Below the pieces are notes generated by a model, which made no database searches, had not been told where the DNA came from, and saw only the letters and a list, made by a program, of their open reading frames with translations. DNA of 64,000 nt from Oscillospiraceae bacterium (GTDB lineage: Bacteria > Bacillota > Clostridia > Oscillospirales > Ruminococcaceae): contig JAAVIC010000009.1 in assembly GCA_014799385.1 (NCBI GenBank), positions 24,624 through 88,623 of the forward strand, given 5' to 3'. Shown here piece by piece: positions 53,680-61,843 of this stretch. A program made the position numbers and the translations under genes. The first letter of the stretch is position 1. Each line of letters starts with the position of its first letter.

Positions 53680-54000
53680 ATTAGCGATTTCCTTCGCTGA
53701 ATTAATAATAACACACCCCCAACTGCAAAAAAATGAAATGCTGCGGATTTCCGAAAAATCTCAGACTTGATTATTGACGTTGACTCGGTGGGCTTCCACT
53801 CCCGACCCTTCGCGCCTTCAAAGGCAGACAAAAACCGCAAGCAGCTTGAATCGGCGCTCAGGGCCACTCGCGGAAGCCGCGCGGGGCGCACTCGGAAACG
53901 CAGCGCATTCGCGCGATACAAATTATAGCGCGGATTTCCCCCTAAGGCGTTTCCTCGCGCGCCCCGCGCCGAATCATCAAGCGAACGAAAAAAATTATGC
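53680..54000 (-). other. Structured non-coding region upstream of the portal gene
   Basis: No credible ORF. A 23-bp inverted repeat with 19 matches (GCGCGGGGCGCACTCGGAAACGC at 53879-53901; GCGTTTCCTCGCGCGCCCCGCGC at 53947-53969) encloses 45 nt with a GCGCattcGCGC hairpin. Smaller stems follow leftward (GCCTTcaaAGGC; AGCGATTTCCTTCGCT). It could be a non-coding RNA, a packaging or regulatory site, or the scar of lost genes. I cannot match it to a named RNA family. Confidence 0.5.
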
Positions 54001-54010
54001 AAAAAAGCCC

Positions 54011-54039
54011 TTGAAAAATTCGAAAAAATGTTGTATTAT
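54011..54039 (+). promoter_or_regulatory. Sigma-A promoter of the rpiR-like gene
   Basis: TTGAAA, 17-bp spacer, TATTAT. Confidence 0.75.
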
Positions 54040-54078
54040 AATAAGAGTGAGAAAGTTAATTAAAGGGGAATTGCAATA

Positions 54079-54939
54079 ATGAGTGACGATTTGTTGAAAT
54101 CCATAGAGGAGAAACTGCCGCGGTTCTCCAAAAGCCAGAAGATGATAGCCACATATATACTTGAACACTATGAAAAAGCGGCATATATGACGGCTTTGAA
54201 GTTGGGAAATACCGTGGGCGTGTCGGAATCCACGGTGGTTCGGTTCGCAATCGAAATGGGATACGAGGGTTATCCGCAACTCCAGCGTTCATTGCAAAGC
54301 CATATAAAGAACAAACTTACGACCTTGCAGCGTATGGACGTAACACGAAGCCGCATCGGCGATGAAGACCCGGTGGCAAGCGTGTTGAATCAAGACATAG
54401 ATAAAATCCGACGCACACTGGAAACGCTCAATCCCGAATCGTTTGAAAACGCAGTTTCCACCATAATCGCGGCAAAGCGGATATTTATCCAAGGAGCAAT
54501 GGCTTCGGGGCTGCTGGCGAACTATATGTATTATTACCTGCGGCTGATTCTGGACAAGGTAACGCTGGTCGGAGCGGTGAGCAATGCCGAAATCTACCAA
54601 CAGATGATCCATATCGGCGAGGGAGACCTTCTGATAGCAATGAGTTTCCCGAGGTACGCGTCCGGAACGATAGAGGCTTGCAAATTCGCGCGTGAATCGG
54701 GCGCGCACATCATAGCCATCACCGACAGCGAAAGCTCGCCGCTTACGGAATACGCGCATACATCGCTGTTCGCCTACTCGGATATGGTTTCGTTCGTGGA
54801 CAGTCTTGTAGCTCCGATGAGCCTGATAAACGCGCTTATCGCAACGGTTTCCGCAGCTAACCGCTGCCGCGTTGAACAGATTTTCGGACGTCTGGAGGAT
54901 CTGTGGGACAGAAACGAGGTCTATAAAAAAGATGTCTGA
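54079..54939 (+). CDS. RpiR/MurR-family transcriptional regulator
   Basis: 286 residues. An N-terminal HTH_6 domain (LLKSIEEKLPRFSKSQKMIATYILEHYEKAAYMTALKLGNTVGVSESTVVRFAIEMGYEGYPQLQRSL) and a C-terminal SIS sugar-phosphate domain (AAKRIFIQGAMASGLLANYMYYYLRLI; GEGDLLIAMSFPRYASGTIEACKFARESGAHIIAITDSESSPL). It probably senses a phosphosugar. The next gene overlaps its end by 8 bp, so regulator and flavoprotein are co-translated. AAAGGGGAATT precedes the ATG. Confidence 0.94.
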   Translation: MSDDLLKSIEEKLPRFSKSQKMIATYILEHYEKAAYMTALKLGNTVGVSESTVVRFAIEMGYEGYPQLQRSLQSHIKNKLTTLQRMDVTRSRIGDEDPVASVLNQDIDKIRRTLETLNPESFENAVSTIIAAKRIFIQGAMASGLLANYMYYYLRLILDKVTLVGAVSNAEIYQQMIHIGEGDLLIAMSFPRYASGTIEACKFARESGAHIIAITDSESSPLTEYAHTSLFAYSDMVSFVDSLVAPMSLINALIATVSAANRCRVEQIFGRLEDLWDRNEVYKKDV

Positions 54940-56179
54940 ATCCTGCGATGTAATTGTGATCGGCGGCGGCGCGGCGGGAATGATGGCGGCAATCTCCGCT
55001 GCGGAGCTTGGCGCGGATACGCTGCTTATCGAGAAGAACGACCGTTTGGGAAAAAAGCTCGCAATCACCGGAAAGGGTCGCTGCAATGTCACGAACAATT
55101 GTTCAGTAAACGAAATGCTGGAGAACATTCCGCGAAACCCACGCTTTTTGTATGGCGCGGTTTCGCGGTTTTCGCCGTCCGATACAATGGACTTTTTCGA
55201 GAGCCTGGGCGTTCCGCTTAAAACCGAGCGCGGGAATAGGGTATTCCCCGTGTCGGATAAGGCGGCGGACATCGTAAACGCGCTCCAAAAACGGCTAAAG
55301 CAGCTTGGAGTGTCGATTCTCACCGAAAACGTCCGCGGACTGATTCTCGAAAACGGAACGTGTCAAGGAGTTAATACATACAATCGCCAAATCCGCGCAA
55401 AATCGGTTATATTGGCGACAGGCGGAGCGTCCTACCCGAAAACCGGCTCAAACGGCTTCGGATACCAACTCGCGCGGTCTGCGGGACATTCGGTGATACC
55501 GATTCAACCATCGCTGTCCGCGTTGGTAACGGAACCCACGCCGCTGTTCCGCGCCTCGGGTCTGACGCTGAAAAACGCGGAAATCACGCTGAAATGCGGT
55601 AACAAAGCCATTTATAAGGATTTCGGCGAGCTTATGTTCACCGCTGACGGAATCGGCGGCGCGACCGTTTTAAGCGCGTCCGCGCACATTCCCGAGGATT
55701 CGGCGGAGCGGTGCATAATCCAAATCGACCTCAAACCCGCGCTTACGGAGCAAAAACTGGACGCGCGGATTCTGCGGGACTTCGCGGAATTAAGGGGGAA
55801 AACATTCGCCGACAGTCTGCGCAAGCTGCTTCCGAAAGAGCTTGTAGAGCCATTCTCCGAGGTCACGGGTATTCCGCTCGGCAAATCAATCGGCGAAATC
55901 ACTAAAATCGAACGAAAAACTTTAGTAAAAACGCTGAAATTTCTTGAACTTAAAATCCGAGGATTCCGACCGATCGAAGAGGCGATAATTACGCGCGGCG
56001 GTGTTTCCACAGCGGAAATCTCTCCCAAAACAATGGCGAGTCGGCTCTGCGAGGGACTTTACCTTGCGGGAGAGATCATTGATGTTGACGGCTATACCGG
56101 CGGGTTCAACCTGCAAATCGCGTTCTCAACAGGGCGTCTTGCGGGGCAGTCGGCGGTAAGTTTCGTGAAAAATTCCTAA
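54932..56179 (+). CDS. HI0933-family NAD(P)/FAD-dependent oxidoreductase
   Basis: 415 residues from ATG 54932, overlapping the RpiR stop. Rossmann start SESCDVIVIGGGAAGMMAAISAAELGADTLLIEKNDRLGKKLAITGKGRCNVTNNC has the GxGxxG loop and the K(L)xxTGxGRCN signature of HI0933/BaiN-type flavoproteins. It ends with ITRGGVSTAEISPKTMASRLCEGLYLAGEIIDVDGYTGGFNLQIAFSTGRLAG. Biochemistry is unclear for most members; some relatives act on bile acids or other unsaturated substrates. It is typically encoded upstream of cmk in Clostridia, as here. Confidence 0.92.
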   Translation: MSESCDVIVIGGGAAGMMAAISAAELGADTLLIEKNDRLGKKLAITGKGRCNVTNNCSVNEMLENIPRNPRFLYGAVSRFSPSDTMDFFESLGVPLKTERGNRVFPVSDKAADIVNALQKRLKQLGVSILTENVRGLILENGTCQGVNTYNRQIRAKSVILATGGASYPKTGSNGFGYQLARSAGHSVIPIQPSLSALVTEPTPLFRASGLTLKNAEITLKCGNKAIYKDFGELMFTADGIGGATVLSASAHIPEDSAERCIIQIDLKPALTEQKLDARILRDFAELRGKTFADSLRKLLPKELVEPFSEVTGIPLGKSIGEITKIERKTLVKTLKFLELKIRGFRPIEEAIITRGGVSTAEISPKTMASRLCEGLYLAGEIIDVDGYTGGFNLQIAFSTGRLAGQSAVSFVKNS

Positions 56180-56196
56180 AAATTTTCTAAAACCCC

Positions 56197-56225
56197 TTGC
56201 AATTTTCGCACAATTGTGGTATAAT
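56197..56225 (+). promoter_or_regulatory. Sigma-A promoter of the cmk-plsC-ispH operon
   Basis: TTGCAA, 17-bp spacer, TATAAT. Confidence 0.82.
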
Positions 56226-56288
56226 AAATATTGATTAAGGGAAAAGTGTACCTATTTACAGAAAATACCAATTCGGAGTGAGTGCAGA

Positions 56289-56969
56289 GTGGGCAACGTA
56301 TCGGTCGCAATCGATGGACCCGTTGGAGCGGGCAAAAGCACAATAGCAAGAGCCGCAGCGGAAAAGCTGGGGTACATCTATTGTGATACCGGCGCGCTTT
56401 ACCGCGCGGTTGCACTGCATTGCGTGCGCTCGGGCGCAGATTTGAAATCCCCCGGCGAAATCGCCGAAAAGCTTCCCTCTGCTAAGGCGGAGATACGCTT
56501 GATAGACGGCGTTCAGCGCGTTTTTCTGAACGGCGAGGACGTATCCGATCTGATTCGCACGCCCGAGGTTTCGATGGCGGCAAGCGCGGTATCGGCGGTT
56601 CCCGAAGTGAGAGCCGCACTGTTGGATATACAACGGAATATCGCCGCCGAAAACAGCGTCATTATGGACGGTCGTGACATCGGCACAGTGGTGCTTCCAA
56701 ACGCGAATGTGAAGATTTTCCTTACAGCGGCTGCGGAGATTCGTGCAAAACGGCGGTATGACGAGCTTTGCGCCAAGGGCGAGAGCGTCACCTTTGAAGA
56801 GGTTCTCAATGACCTCAACAAGCGCGATTACAACGACACTCACCGCGACATTGCACCGCTTAAACAGGCAGAGGACGCGGTTTTAGCCGATACGTCCGGA
56901 ATGGACTTCGCGCAGTCGGTGCAGCTTGTGTGCGATATAATCGCCGAAAAGACAAAGGAGCAGCGGTAA
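56289..56969 (+). CDS. cmk: Cytidylate kinase
   Basis: 226 residues; GTG start with CGGAG upstream. P-loop VAIDGPVGAGKSTIARAAAEKLGYIYCDTGALYRAVALHC, then SVIMDGRDIGTVVLPNANVKIFLTAAAEIRAKRRYDEL and the lid LNKRDYNDTHRDIAPLKQAEDAVLADTSGM. It phosphorylates CMP and dCMP. GAGKS (with Val for the usual Ala/Gly before) is normal. Stop and next start overlap (TAATG). First gene of the cmk-plsC-ispH/rpsA operon that is widely conserved in Clostridia. Confidence 0.96.
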   Translation: MGNVSVAIDGPVGAGKSTIARAAAEKLGYIYCDTGALYRAVALHCVRSGADLKSPGEIAEKLPSAKAEIRLIDGVQRVFLNGEDVSDLIRTPEVSMAASAVSAVPEVRAALLDIQRNIAAENSVIMDGRDIGTVVLPNANVKIFLTAAAEIRAKRRYDELCAKGESVTFEEVLNDLNKRDYNDTHRDIAPLKQAEDAVLADTSGMDFAQSVQLVCDIIAEKTKEQR

Positions 56970-57577
56970 TGTTCTACGGAATGGCTCGTGGACTGGTTTC
57001 CGCAATATTTCACATCTACTTCAACATAAAAATCGTGGGAGAGGAAAATATCCCCGCAGAAAAGGGCGGTTATATAATCGCCTGTAATCACGTTTCCAAC
57101 AACGATCCGCCAATGGTCGGAATCGTTTTCAAAGGAAAATATACATTTATGGCAAAAGAGGAGCTGTTCAAAAGCCCGATTTTCTCGTGGCTTATCCGCA
57201 AGCTGGGCGCGTTCCCGGTAAAGCGCGGCTCTAAGGATATGAGCGTTCTAAAAAACGCTATTGACAGCCTTAATTACGGGCGGATTTTCGTGATTTTCCC
57301 CGAGGGCACACGCTCCAAAACGGGCGAGCTTGGCAGACCCAAAAGCGGCGTGTCGCTGGTCGCAGTGCAAGCGAAAGTCCCCGTTGTTCCCGTGTTCATC
57401 AAATATGGAAAGAAGCGTATTATGCGGCGGAACGTGTTGGTTTCCATCGGCGAGAAAATTCCCGGTTCGGAGTTTGAGAATGTCGAAATAACCGACAAAC
57501 AGCAAATCCGCGCAGTCAGCCAACGCATAATGGGAGAAATTGCCAAATTAAAGGAAAACGCTCCCGAAATTATATAG
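56969..57577 (+). CDS. plsC: 1-acyl-sn-glycerol-3-phosphate acyltransferase
   Basis: 202 residues from ATG 56969 (TAATG overlap with cmk). Acyltransferase motifs: IIACNHVSNNDPPMVG (HX4D), VKRGSKDMSVLKNA, IFVIFPEGTRSKTGELGRPKSGVSLVAVQAKVPVVPVFI. An N-terminal hydrophobic stretch (FYGMARGLVSAIFHIYFNIKIV) anchors it to the membrane. It makes phosphatidic acid from lysophosphatidic acid. Confidence 0.95.
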   Translation: MFYGMARGLVSAIFHIYFNIKIVGEENIPAEKGGYIIACNHVSNNDPPMVGIVFKGKYTFMAKEELFKSPIFSWLIRKLGAFPVKRGSKDMSVLKNAIDSLNYGRIFVIFPEGTRSKTGELGRPKSGVSLVAVQAKVPVVPVFIKYGKKRIMRRNVLVSIGEKIPGSEFENVEITDKQQIRAVSQRIMGEIAKLKENAPEII

Positions 57578-57671
57578 CTGCAAACCGCATGGGTGTTTGA
57601 CTAAAGTCAACGTAACAGCCATACAGCGAAAACGCTTGACCATATTCAACGTAATATTGGGAACTAAAAAA

Positions 57672-59615
57672 ATGACAATTGAAATTGCCGAAAACGCGGG
57701 TTTTTGCTTCGGCGTAAACCGTGCGATTTCGCTTGCCGAGTCCGCTGCCGCAAAATACGGCGAGGTGTGGACGCTCGGCGAGCTGATACATAACGAAGTT
57801 GCGGTTCGGGAATTAAACTCTCGTGGCATTCACTGCGCGCAGAGCCTGTCCAAGGTTGAGAATAAACCGCTTGTGATACGCTCTCACGGAGTTTCCGAAG
57901 AAACCGAATCCCAAGCGCGGCAAGTCTGCGCCGAGGTAATTGACGCAACTTGCCCATTCGTCAAGAAAATCCACAAAATAGTTTCGTCCTTGCCCGAAAG
58001 CGCAGTGCTGCTTGTATTGGGCGCAGAAAATCACCCCGAGGTTGTCGGAATAATCGGCAGAGCGCGGTGTGAAACATTCCCCGTGAGGAACTTCGAGGAG
58101 ATTGACGAGCTTTTCAAATCCGGCGCGCTGTCCGAATCGGACAGGATCGTGTTGGTAACTCAAACCACCTTCGACCGCAGCGGTTTTTTGGAGTGTGTCG
58201 ACAAGATACGCGAGAAATACCGCAGCGTTGAAATAAACGATACAATTTGCGAGGCAACCGTGAAGCACCAGAAAAGCACACGGGAACTGGCAAAACGAGC
58301 TGCGCTGATGGTCGTCGTCGGAGGGCGCGGCAGCTCGAACACAAGGAAACTCGCTGAAATCTGCGAAAAATACTGCCCAACAGTGTTTGTGACAACAGCC
58401 GATGAGATTCCTTTGCAGACTCTGCGAGGTCTGCGCTCCGATAGTATTATCGGAATAACGGCAGGAGCGTCAACTCCCGCCCATACCATTAAGGAGGTTC
58501 ATGAAAAGATGAACAAAGAAATCACTACAAACATCGAAAATGAGGAGGACTTTGCTTCGCTGCTCGAGCAGGATCAATCTTTTAACAAATTATATACCGG
58601 CAAAAGAGTTAAAGCGACTGTTGTCAGCGTTTCCAAAAAGGAAGCTGTTGTAGAAGTCGGCGCGAAGCAAACGGGTTACATACTCCGCGAGGAAATTACA
58701 AGTGACCCGAACGCCGACATTGAGGAGCTGCTTAAGGTTGGCGATGTAATAGACGCCATCGTTACCAAAGTTGACGATTCCGTTGGAACGGCTTATCTGT
58801 CCAAGAAGCGCGTTGATGCCGCTCTCGGACTTGAAAAGCTGCAGAAGGCTATGGAAGCCAACGAAACCATTGAGGGCAACGTATCTCAGGTGGTTAAGGG
58901 CGGCGTTATCGTAATTTACGAGAACACCCGCGTGTTTATTCCGGCATCGCTTACGGGCGTTCCGCGCAACGGAAAGCTCGATGAGCTGCTTAAAAAGCCT
59001 GTAAAGTTCAAGATCATCGAGGTATCCAATGAGCGCGGCGGACGTGTTGTCGGCTCTATCCGCCAGGCAAGACGCGAAACCCGTGACGCAGAGCGCGCAA
59101 AGTTCTGGGAGAACATCGAGGTTGGTCAGAAGTTCGAGGGTATTGTACGCTCTATCGAGAGCTACGGTGTGTTCGTTGATATCGGACCGATTGACGGTCT
59201 TGTTCACACCGTCGATTTGACATGGAACCGCGTAGGTCACCCCAAGGACATCGTAAGCATTAGCGACAAGATGAACGTTATTGTCAAGAGCTACGACCCC
59301 GAAAAGAAGCGCGTATCTCTGTCGGCAAAGGACCCGGACGAGAATCCGTGGAACAAGTTCACTGAGCAGTTTGCTATTGATGACGTAATCAAGGCTACCA
59401 TCGTGTCGATTACCGAGTTTGGTGCGTTTGCGCAGATTATCCCCGGTGTTGATGGACTTATCCACATCAGCCAGATTTCTCTTGAGCGTGTAACCAATAT
59501 CGGCAGCGTGCTTAAGGTCGGCGATGAGATTGAGGCGAAAATCATCGATATTGATGACGAAAAGAACCGCGTAAGCCTGTCCATCAAGGCTACACTTCAG
59601 GACGAGGAAGACTGA
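57672..59615 (+). CDS. ispH: Fused IspH (HMBPP reductase) and ribosomal protein S1
   Basis: 647 residues. Residues 1-280 are IspH: MTIEIAENAGFCFGVNRAI, IDATCPFV and EINDTICEAT supply the three Fe-S cysteines; ENHPEVVGI and VTQTTFD are catalytic motifs. From about 300 come four S1 RNA-binding repeats (LYTGKRVKATVVSVSKKEAVVEVGAKQTGYI; IEGNVSQVVKGGVIVIYENTRVFIPAS; VGQKFEGIVRSIESYGVFVDIGPIDGLVH; DVIKATIVSITEFGAFAQIIPGVDGLIHISQI). The fusion is well known in Clostridia. It makes isopentenyl/dimethylallyl diphosphate and is thought to assist translation. The ATG at 57672 fits IspH length; GGGAA is a weak ribosome site and the track's earlier start (57597) is unlikely. Confidence 0.95.
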   Translation: MTIEIAENAGFCFGVNRAISLAESAAAKYGEVWTLGELIHNEVAVRELNSRGIHCAQSLSKVENKPLVIRSHGVSEETESQARQVCAEVIDATCPFVKKIHKIVSSLPESAVLLVLGAENHPEVVGIIGRARCETFPVRNFEEIDELFKSGALSESDRIVLVTQTTFDRSGFLECVDKIREKYRSVEINDTICEATVKHQKSTRELAKRAALMVVVGGRGSSNTRKLAEICEKYCPTVFVTTADEIPLQTLRGLRSDSIIGITAGASTPAHTIKEVHEKMNKEITTNIENEEDFASLLEQDQSFNKLYTGKRVKATVVSVSKKEAVVEVGAKQTGYILREEITSDPNADIEELLKVGDVIDAIVTKVDDSVGTAYLSKKRVDAALGLEKLQKAMEANETIEGNVSQVVKGGVIVIYENTRVFIPASLTGVPRNGKLDELLKKPVKFKIIEVSNERGGRVVGSIRQARRETRDAERAKFWENIEVGQKFEGIVRSIESYGVFVDIGPIDGLVHTVDLTWNRVGHPKDIVSISDKMNVIVKSYDPEKKRVSLSAKDPDENPWNKFTEQFAIDDVIKATIVSITEFGAFAQIIPGVDGLIHISQISLERVTNIGSVLKVGDEIEAKIIDIDDEKNRVSLSIKATLQDEED

Positions 59616-59636
59616 TTCGTTTCAAACATAACAAAG

Positions 59637-59663
59637 AATGCCGAGGTTCGCCTCGGCATTTTT
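59637..59663 (+). terminator. Terminator of the ispH-rpsA operon
   Basis: AATGCCGAGG-TTCG-CCTCGGCATT-TTT; UUCG tetraloop with a U tract. Confidence 0.93.
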
Positions 59664-59670
59664 CGTACAA

Positions 59671-59706
59671 AAAATCGCCGCAGAGAGATTTCTCAGCGGC
59701 AATTTT
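59671..59706 (-). terminator. Terminator of the zinc-ribbon membrane protein gene
   Basis: Minus strand AATTGCCGCtgagaaatctctctGCGGCGATTTTTTG. A separate stem from the neighbouring + strand terminator. Confidence 0.8.
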
Positions 59707-59714
59707 GTTATTTC

Positions 59715-60305
59715 TTAAGAACGCGGTTTTCCGCAACCCTTGCAGAAGTTCGCCTGGGAAGTGTTCGCCGTTCCGCAAGAACAAGTCCATGTATCGGATT
59801 GAGGAGCGGGAGCGGGCTGAGGAACGGGCGCAGGCTGGGGTACAGGAGCGGGCTGAGGAGCGGGAGCAGCCTGAGGTGCAGGAACCGGCTGAGGAGCGGG
59901 AGCAGCCTGGAAGTTATTCATAGGCTGATTCATAGGGGGCTGACCGTAGGGCTGCTGCATAGGCTGTTGGGGATAAGGCTGCTGCATATTCGCGGTGTTC
60001 GCTACGTTGGCAATCTTATTGATACCGGCGGTGATGAAATCGGGAGTATCGGGGAGCTGTTCAAGACCGGCATTGTTGCGGAAAATCTTCTCCAGCCAAT
60101 CCTCGACATTCTTGCTGAATTCAATCAGCAGACCCCAAACCGCAGTAAGCGAAAGCGTATTGACAAATCCCTTCAGAAATGTCGGGAATCCCATTGATGA
60201 TGTGTATTTTGAAGTGTTTACGGTATCAACAATTGTAAGAGCAATCCCCGCCAGGCAGAACACGATCATCATAACGATGGCAATTTTTCTCCAAAGGTGC
60301 TTCAT
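59715..60305 (-). CDS. Membrane protein with Pro/Gln-rich linker and C-terminal zinc ribbon
   Basis: 196 residues from ATG 60305 (AGGAGG upstream). Two membrane segments (KIAIVMMIVFCLAGIALTIV; GFVNTLSLTAVWGLLIEF), then an amphipathic region, then about 70 residues of low-complexity linker (QQPYPQQPMQQPYGQPPMN, then APAPQPVPAPQ repeats). A zinc ribbon ends it, WTCSCGTANTSQANFCKGCGKPR (CxC..CxxC). The ribbon presumably stays in the cytosol as an interaction module. Function unknown. Own promoter 60376-60404. Confidence 0.8.
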   Translation of the reverse strand: MKHLWRKIAIVMMIVFCLAGIALTIVDTVNTSKYTSSMGFPTFLKGFVNTLSLTAVWGLLIEFSKNVEDWLEKIFRNNAGLEQLPDTPDFITAGINKIANVANTANMQQPYPQQPMQQPYGQPPMNQPMNNFQAAPAPQPVPAPQAAPAPQPAPVPQPAPVPQPAPAPQSDTWTCSCGTANTSQANFCKGCGKPRS

Positions 60306-60375
60306 AAGTAATCCTCCTAAATAAAATATATGGGCGCGGTAAGTAGTCTGTGGTATATTTGCGCCTATCAAGTAT

Positions 60376-60404
60376 ATTATACCATAGAAAGAGGGATTTG
60401 TCAA
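60376..60404 (-). promoter_or_regulatory. Sigma-A promoter of the zinc-ribbon membrane protein gene
   Basis: Minus strand TTGACA, 17-bp spacer, TATAAT. Confidence 0.86.
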
Positions 60405-60509
60405 GTATAATTCCCTATAAAAGGATTTTTTACAAACGTAATTGATGGAAATTAAGTCAACAACATACAAACACCCTACAAGCTTTGCACATCATTTGCA
60501 AGCAAGCGT

Positions 60510-60574
60510 GCGCAAACAGGAAGTTTGCGCGGTCGCAACCAAGTCGGCGGCACGATGCCGCCGACCAAAGCGAC
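60510..60574 (-). repeat. Short two-hairpin element S5
   Basis: Minus strand GTCGCTTTG-GTCGGCGGCATCGTGCCGCCGAC-TTGGTTGCGAC then GCGCAAACTTCCTGTTTGCGC. The intergenic stretch 60405-60640 holds this element and nothing else recognised; the track ORF 60442..60639 reads through it. Confidence 0.75.
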
Positions 60575-60640
60575 GGGCGGCAAAGCACAAAGCGCGGTCT
60601 TTGGGCGGTGTTGCCTTAGATTACATAAACACTTTGTGAA

Positions 60641-60850
60641 TTATATGGAATGAATACACGTTTCACATGTAGCCGTAAGAACAACCATACCAATTATTAG
60701 ACAGCACACAATCCAAATTCCGAAAAACTGTCCCAGATCCGAAAAGTCCACGGCTTGTTTACCCGAGATTTTGTTGAACAGCAGCTTTATCAAGGTCGCC
60801 AATATCAGACCGACCACAAGCACTCCAATGAAAATAAATGTAATTGGCAT
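60641..60850 (-). CDS. Small two-helix membrane protein
   Basis: 69 residues from ATG 60850 with GGAGG upstream: MPITFIFIGVLVVGLILATLIKLLFNKISGKQAVDFSDLGQFFGIWIVCCLIIGMVVLTATCETCIHSI. Two membrane helices joined by a short polar loop; the C-terminus has Cys-x2-Cys. A well-formed promoter (60899-60927) supports expression. No family recognised. Confidence 0.72.
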   Translation of the reverse strand: MPITFIFIGVLVVGLILATLIKLLFNKISGKQAVDFSDLGQFFGIWIVCCLIIGMVVLTATCETCIHSI

Positions 60851-60898
60851 ATTATTTTTCCTCCAAAAGTAAAAAATGTCGAATTTTGCCTTCAAATC

Positions 60899-60927
60899 AT
60901 TATAACACATTTTTTAAGAATTGTCCA
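60899..60927 (-). promoter_or_regulatory. Sigma-A promoter of the small membrane protein gene
   Basis: Minus strand TGGACA, 17-bp spacer, TATAAT. Confidence 0.78.
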
Positions 60928-61007
60928 TAGTATATTAATTATTTTTTAGTTACTATATTACGTTGAATAGTTAATATAAAAGTCTTAAAATAAAATTGGG
61001 TGATAAA

Positions 61008-61379
61008 ATGGAAAAGCTGACATATTACGGTCGATTATGGTATTTTCGCGCGACTATAAGGATAAGTCAAGAGGAGGTAGCCTCCCGCGCGGGGATAACA
61101 ACGTCTTACTATGGTCAAATCGAGCGCGGCGAGGCAAATCCAACGTTAGAAATACTCGAGAGAATCTGCGCGGCAATGGAAATTACAACAGCAGATTTAT
61201 TCAATCAAACGGACATTAATGAATCGGACATAGACCCAATCTCCAATCAAATTGTACGCTTTCTCTCGGACAAAACAGACCGCGAAAAAGAACTCGCGCT
61301 GTCGCTGATAAAAACGGCATTCAAGCTGAAAAATTCCGGAAAATCCGAAAAAGGACTTGACAAAAACGAAAAAATGTGA
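61008..61379 (+). CDS. XRE-family helix-turn-helix regulator
   Basis: 123 residues from ATG 61008 (GGGTGAT upstream). MEKLTYYGRLWYFRATIRISQEEVASRAGITTSYYGQIERGEANPTLEILERICAAMEITTADLF is a clear HTH_3 domain. The C-terminal helix (PISNQIVRFLSDKTDREKELALSLIKTAFKLKNS) may mediate dimerisation. The strong promoter of the tmRNA gene lies within its last codons, so heavy transcription of this gene could interfere with that promoter. Target unknown. Confidence 0.88.
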   Translation: MEKLTYYGRLWYFRATIRISQEEVASRAGITTSYYGQIERGEANPTLEILERICAAMEITTADLFNQTDINESDIDPISNQIVRFLSDKTDREKELALSLIKTAFKLKNSGKSEKGLDKNEKM

Positions 61380-61385
61380 TATAAT
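61357..61385 (+). promoter_or_regulatory. Sigma-A promoter of the tmRNA gene
   Basis: TTGACA, 17-bp spacer, TATAAT. It overlaps the end of the XRE gene. Confidence 0.88.
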
Positions 61386-61431
61386 AATATATTACAAGAA
61401 CCGATGTTTCTCCCGATGAGAAACACAAAAC

Positions 61432-61781
61432 GGGGTCGTAAAGGCTTCGACGGGGATTTGAAATCACGATAAGCGAGCAGCGGGGGCGAACCGCTTAAAT
61501 AGCGCAAACCTTAAAATTAAACGCAGACGATAACTCTGTATTAGCAGCTGCCTAAGCGCGCTGCCGTCGTACCTCGCAGTTCCGCGGGCGGGGATCGGCG
61601 TCGATTAGCGGAGAACGACCACCGCGATTAGCCTTGTAACGGCGGTTGTATCAAAGGCTACCGAACGCGAAAGCCTGTTTGTCGGCGTCCGCGCAAGGGA
61701 ATCACAAAAGACACACTGCGCTCGGAGAAGATTGTGAGGACGGGTTTTCGGACAGGGGTTCAATTCCCCTCGGCTCCACCA
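61432..61781 (+). ncRNA. ssrA: Transfer-messenger RNA
   Basis: The 5' end GGGGTCGTAAAGGCTTCGACGGGG pairs with 3' CGGCTCC-ACCA to form the tRNA-like acceptor, and the T arm reads GACAGGGGTTCAATTCCCCTC. The encoded tag can be read from the resume codon GCG as A-QTLKLNADDNSVLAAA followed by TAA, ending in the hydrophobic/Ala residues recognised by ClpXP. CCA is encoded. It rescues ribosomes stalled on broken mRNAs. The 3' end is the target of the integrase gene that follows. Confidence 0.96.
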
Positions 61782-61791
61782 AAATGCAAAT

Positions 61792-61819
61792 AAACCGCAT
61801 AATAATGCGGTTTATTTTT
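61792..61819 (+). terminator. Terminator after tmRNA
   Basis: AAACCGCAT-AAT-ATGCGGTTT-ATTTTTA. Confidence 0.9.
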
Positions 61820-61843
61820 ATATATCCACGCTTTTTAGCATTT

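Noticed and set aside
53673-54002. Possible terminase fragment upstream of the portal gene (minus ORF, 109 aa)
   Set aside because: No terminase motif (Walker A/B or nuclease) is visible and the DNA is dominated by a long inverted repeat.
60442-60639. Small + ORF between the zinc-ribbon and small membrane protein genes
   Set aside because: It reads through hairpin element S5 and lacks a ribosome site.
61740-61781. A tRNA gene suggested by the T arm and CCA end
   Set aside because: These belong to the tRNA-like domain of tmRNA; no anticodon arm is present.
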